The notes below the pieces were generated by a model. That model saw only the letters and a list, made by a program, of their open reading frames with translations. It had not been told where the DNA came from and did no database searches. Shown here in pieces: positions 34,569 through 37,655 of a stretch of DNA of 37,655 nucleotides (within the stretch, counting starts at the first letter, position 1; each line of letters starts with the position of its first letter). This stretch comes from Coriobacteriia bacterium (GTDB lineage Bacteria; Actinomycetota; Coriobacteriia; Coriobacteriales; Eggerthellaceae), in the NCBI GenBank assembly GCA_030540225.1, contig JAUNWQ010000001.1, forward strand, positions 26,037-63,691, read 5' to 3'. The translations under genes and the position numbers were made by a program.

Positions 34569-36062
34569 CTATTCCAAAGGAAGGCCGCCTGCCGCCTGAA
34601 TGCCGGGAACAGCCGGGATGGTTGCGAATCCAGCTTCAAGCTCTTCGTCGGTCGGGATATGATCTTCCATCTTTCCGCTGATGAAGGCGTCGTAAGCCAT
34701 CATGTCGAAATAGCCCGTTCCCGTAAGGCCGAACAGGATCGTCTTCGCCTCGCCCGTTTCCTTGCATTTCAGGGCCTCGTCGATGGCCACCTTGATGGCA
34801 TGCGAGCTCTCCGGTGCGGGCAGGATGGTTTCGAGCTTCGCGAACTGCACGCCCGCCTGGAAGACCTCAGTCTGCTTGACGCTAACCGCACGCGCATAGC
34901 CGTCGTGCACCAGCTTTGAAACAATGGGACTCATGCCGTGATAGCGCAGGCCGCCGGCATGATCGGCCGAGGGAATGAACCCGTTGCCAAGCGTGTACAT
35001 CTTGCACAGCGGGCACGTTTGGCCGGTGTCCGCGAAGTCGTAGGCGTAGCGACCGCGCGTCATGGACGGGCAGCTCGCAGGCTCAACGCAAATGAAGTCG
35101 GTGTCGGGCTTCGTGCCGTCGAGCTTATCTTTCATGAAGGCACCCATCAAACCGCCCACATTGCTTCCACCGCCTGCGCAACCAATGACGATATCGGGGT
35201 ATTCGCCCAGCTCTTCCAAGGCTGTTTTCGATTCCAAACCGATGATCGACTGATGAAGCACCACCTGGTTCAAGACGCTGCCAAGCTGATAGCGGCCTCG
35301 GTTCTCGGGTACATGAAGCGCCTTTTCAACCGCTTCGGAAATCGCTGTTCCAAGGGAACCCGTGCATGTCGGGTCATCAGCGAGCATCTTGCGCCCGATC
35401 TCGGTCGTATCGGAAGGAGACGGAGTGACATTGGCGCCGAAAGTCTGCATGATGTTGCGGCGGAACGGCTTCTGCTCGTATGAGCACTTGACCATGAACA
35501 CCTCGCAATCAAGCCCGTAGTGCGCGGCAGCCTCGGAAAGAGCAGTACCCCACTGGCCGGCTCCTGTCTCAGTAGTGATGGTGCTCAGCCCCTGTTGAGC
35601 CCCGTAATACGCCTGAGCGAGAGCGGAATTGAGCTTATGCGAACCCGAGGTGTTGTTGCCTTCGAACTTGTAGAAGATTTTGGCGGGCGTCCCCAAAGCA
35701 CGTTCCAGGTTGTAAGCGCGACACAGCGGAGACGGGCGGTATACCTTGTACATCTCTCGCACGCCTTCGGGGATGTCAATATAGCGCGTGTCGTCGTCAA
35801 ACTCCTGACGCACCAGCTCGTCGCAGAACACGGGGCGGATGTCCTCGAACGTAGCCGCCTTTCCGTTCGGAAGACGCATAGGCTCGGGCTTTTCGGGCAT
35901 GTCGGCGCGAACATTGTAGTACTGAGCCGGAATCTGGTCTTCCCTTAGGTACAGGCGATAGGGCTCGTTCTTTTCTTTGCCCGCTTCGGGCGTGTAACCC
36001 AAATCAGCCGCCGTCGAAACAGCGCCTTCGATAGAGATGTCGGTGTTCTTCTGGTCGTTCAT
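34569..36062 (-). CDS. trpB: Tryptophan synthase beta chain, TrpB2 type
   Basis: This PLP enzyme joins indole and serine to make tryptophan. The product has 497 residues, about 100 more than classical TrpB1, with the N-terminal extension usual for the TrpB2 subgroup (PYRLYLREDQIPAQYYN). The PLP lysine is K143 in SGSHKLNSA; TTETGAGQWG and the phosphate-binding loop CAGGGSNVGG are present. The ATG at 36062 has AAAGGA about 10 nt upstream. No trpA or other trp gene is adjacent, so it may use free indole rather than indole channelled from TrpA. A T-box leader upstream places it under control of uncharged tRNA, most likely tRNA-Trp. Confidence 0.93.
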   Translation of the reverse strand: MNDQKNTDISIEGAVSTAADLGYTPEAGKEKNEPYRLYLREDQIPAQYYNVRADMPEKPEPMRLPNGKAATFEDIRPVFCDELVRQEFDDDTRYIDIPEGVREMYKVYRPSPLCRAYNLERALGTPAKIFYKFEGNNTSGSHKLNSALAQAYYGAQQGLSTITTETGAGQWGTALSEAAAHYGLDCEVFMVKCSYEQKPFRRNIMQTFGANVTPSPSDTTEIGRKMLADDPTCTGSLGTAISEAVEKALHVPENRGRYQLGSVLNQVVLHQSIIGLESKTALEELGEYPDIVIGCAGGGSNVGGLMGAFMKDKLDGTKPDTDFICVEPASCPSMTRGRYAYDFADTGQTCPLCKMYTLGNGFIPSADHAGGLRYHGMSPIVSKLVHDGYARAVSVKQTEVFQAGVQFAKLETILPAPESSHAIKVAIDEALKCKETGEAKTILFGLTGTGYFDMMAYDAFISGKMEDHIPTDEELEAGFATIPAVPGIQAAGGLPLE

Positions 36063-36179
36063 GGTCGTCTCGTCCTTTCGAGATACGTGCGGGCTGCCCC
36101 GCGGGATACGGTCGGGCGCCGGCTTGGCCTTTGCCAGCGCTCAGCGATGGGTTCGCATGTCCGCATCCCCAAGAACGAA

Positions 36180-36482
36180 AAAGCCCGCCCTTGATGAAGC
36201 GAAACATGCTCCTCAAGGACGGGCTTTCAAAACGATTCGATGAGCCGAAATCGGAAAACTCGCGGTGCCACCTTGATTCGCCCTTGCGGGCGCGCTTTTT
36301 TGGATGCCATCACATCCGTGGACTCTGACGCGGTCCTTGCGTCGCAGCTTATTAACTGCGCCCTCAGCGGCCCATTGTGGCGACTTGCTACTGCCGGATC
36401 TCAGCACCCCGAACTCTCTGTAAGCGCTTCTGTCGCTTTTACTCCCGCTTCAACGGTTTAGGTGTCTTTGGTTGTCAACCTG
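36180..36482 (-). promoter_or_regulatory. T-box riboswitch leader of trpB (probable tRNA-Trp)
   Basis: Read on the minus strand, the leader holds the hallmark T-box AAGGTGGCACCGCG (36274-36261; consensus AGGGTGGNACCGCG). A stem-III-like hairpin CGCCC-GCAA-GGGCG lies just upstream, and stem I with an AGTA motif and GGTGCTGAGA lies earlier. A terminator follows: AAAGCCCGTCCTTGA pairs with TCAAGGGCGGGCTTT (36227-36180) before a U-tract. The likely specifier codon is UGG at 36374-36372 (context ACAATGGGCC), which would read tRNA-Trp. Uncharged tRNA should stabilise the antiterminator and switch trpB on. Confidence 0.9.
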
Positions 36483-36487
36483 GGCGC

Positions 36488-36517
36488 ATTCTAAACCGAA
36501 CGAAACAAGCGCGTCAA
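36488..36517 (-). promoter_or_regulatory. Promoter of the trpB T-box transcript
   Basis: On the minus strand, TTGACG (36517-36512) and TAGAAT (36493-36488) are 18 bp apart, each five of six matches to consensus. Transcription would begin near 36481, at the start of the T-box leader. Confidence 0.75.
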
Positions 36518-36717
36518 GCAGTTTTTGAAACTCGGCGGCGATTGACCTCGGGGTGGGCAGGGTAGCATTCATCGAACAGGGGTGGCCGGCGGTTCCGGCG
36601 ATGGCTCTCGATACACCACAAATCGGGACGCGATCGGCGGCGTCGGAATAAGCCCTTGAGGTTGATTTTCATTGTTAGCCGAACACCCGCGCCGTAACCG
36701 GCGTTTTCGCAGCTAAC
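36518..36717. other. Intergenic region between trpB promoter and transposase remnant
   Basis: No gene is evident. Near its right end GTTAGC (36675-36680) and GCTAAC (36712-36717) form an inverted pair that encloses CGCCG-TAAC-CGGCG; this compact structure may mark the left boundary of the insertion element. Composition turns strongly GC-rich from here on. Confidence 0.4.
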
Positions 36718-36751
36718 AGGACGGGCGCGCGAGCGCCCGTCCTGCGTTTTT
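36718..36751 (+). terminator. Strong intrinsic terminator, plus orientation
   Basis: AGGACGGGCGC (36718-36728) and GCGCCCGTCCT (36733-36743) form an 11-bp stem with a GCGA tetraloop, then GCGTTTTT. It lies downstream of the minus-strand transposase but its U-tract is on the plus strand, so it would insulate the element from transcription entering from the left. Confidence 0.7.
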
Positions 36752-36896
36752 CCAGGTCGGTCCGGTCCCGAGGGCCCTCGACCGGGGCGTCCGGCTGAGT
36801 TTCGGGCATGGCTCCGCCGGCCCGCCCGGGTCGGTTTTCGGACTCATCCGGACGGGCTGGAGGGCCCTGCCTATTCGGTTTCCCGGCCCGCCGGCG

Positions 36897-37655
36897 CTAC
36901 GGCATCAGCGGCCCCTCGCCGCGGCGCCTGCGGGCCGCCTCCACCGCCCCGACCGTCATGTCGAGCTCCCCGTAGGGCACCTTCTCGACGCCCAGCGCGT
37001 CGAGGAGCTCGCGCCCGTCGTCGCCGAGCGCCGCCAGCAGCATGTCGATGGCGCACATGCCGCCCAGGGACGGCCTGGGCTCGGAGTTGAGGTGCGACAT
37101 CAGGACCGCGCAGTCCCGCCCGCCCAGCCGGTCGAAGCTGATCCCGCGGCCCTTCGGCAGTATCTTGCGGACCTCGACGTGGTTGCGCTCGCAGCCGCCC
37201 TTCTGCTGGGGCTGGCGGACGTCGCAGTAGTAGACCGAGCAGCGCCTGGCGGCCGGGTCGAGCGCGGAGCGCTCGATGGCCGCGCAGTCGGAGAACTCGG
37301 CGCCGTTGTCCGTCAGGAGCAGGGGGAACAGGCGGTCGAAGGCCCTCGGCGCGGCCCTCTCGAGCATGTCCAGCGCCGATTCCGTCGACGCGGCCGTCTT
37401 GTCGGGCATCAGCAGCGCGAGCTGGAGCCTGAACGCCCTCAGGTACAATGTGAGCAGGCACCGGCGGTCGGACTTGAGCCCTATCACGGTGTCCATCTCG
37501 CAGGCGGCGGCGCGCTCCTCCTCGGGCAGCCCCATGAACGCGGAGAACGAGCGCTCCCCGCCGTGCGCCGTCGCCCTGGGCGGCTCGGCGCGCGAGCGCG
37601 CTGTTAATGCCAATATAGTTTTCGCCAGTTGAGCCAACCAAGTGTGACAGTTGCG
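36897..37655 (-). mobile_element. IS30-type transposase, apparently 5'-truncated (runs to window edge)
   Basis: The reading frame encodes the catalytic half of an IS30-family DDE transposase: first Asp in CEMDTVIG (codon at 37493), second in LLTDNGAEF (37310), Glu in GGCERNHVEVRK (37190), followed by KILPKGRG. The expected N-terminal helix-turn-helix region is absent. Codons upstream of about 37600 do not resemble the family, and composition falls abruptly from very GC-rich to AT-richer at about 37612. The frame stays open to the window edge, so fusion or truncation is inferred, not proved. The C-terminus looks complete (stop at 36897). Confidence 0.8.

Noticed and set aside
1-37655. CRISPR arrays or rRNA genes
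   Set aside because: No regularly spaced direct repeats and no rRNA-like stretches were seen.

Overview
The window looks like a chromosome segment from a high-GC, Gram-positive anaerobe of the Coriobacteriia, probably an Eggerthella-type organism. This is inferred from gene content and base composition, not from a marker search. The signs are an actinobacterial FHA/phosphatase/SEDS-PBP/PASTA-kinase operon, a full early menaquinone pathway, T-box control of a trpB gene, and a BadF/HgdC-type activase giant.

Region 1 (1-7383, minus strand) is a growth and division signalling operon: fhaA, fhaB, a PP2C phosphatase, a single-polypeptide SEDS glycosyltransferase-transpeptidase fusion, and pknB, which runs off the left edge. 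Overlaps of 1-4 bp tie several of these genes together. Region 2 (7700-21600) holds menaquinone genes: menF, menD, menH, menB and a menE-menC fusion. Together they cover chorismate to DHNA-CoA. Inserted among them are a three-gene iron/siderophore/corrinoid-type ABC importer (9295-12273), a THEP1-like NTPase and endonuclease IV. The nfo-menH intergenic region carries the same promoter block twice, as mirror images, and a perfect 26-bp palindrome.

Region 3 (21855-29844) has a CNNM/CorC-type membrane protein, then a minus-strand operon of a CmpB-like membrane protein, a 1674-residue double-activase/dehydratase-like protein with a long alanine-rich tail, and an amidohydrolase. Region 4 (30080-34480) starts with an initiator tRNA and its terminator. 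It then looks accessory: repeats, a frameshifted gene remnant, a MmeI-like type IIG restriction-modification enzyme with a mosaic composition, and a DUF1016/YhcG-type nuclease overlapping it.

Region 5 (34500-37655) has a TrpB2-type tryptophan synthase beta chain behind a clear T-box leader with its own promoter and terminator, then a GC-rich, apparently 5'-damaged IS30-type transposase at the right edge. The most unusual points are the two enzyme fusions, the mirrored nfo/menH promoters, the giant activase with its tail, and the composition jump inside the restriction enzyme.
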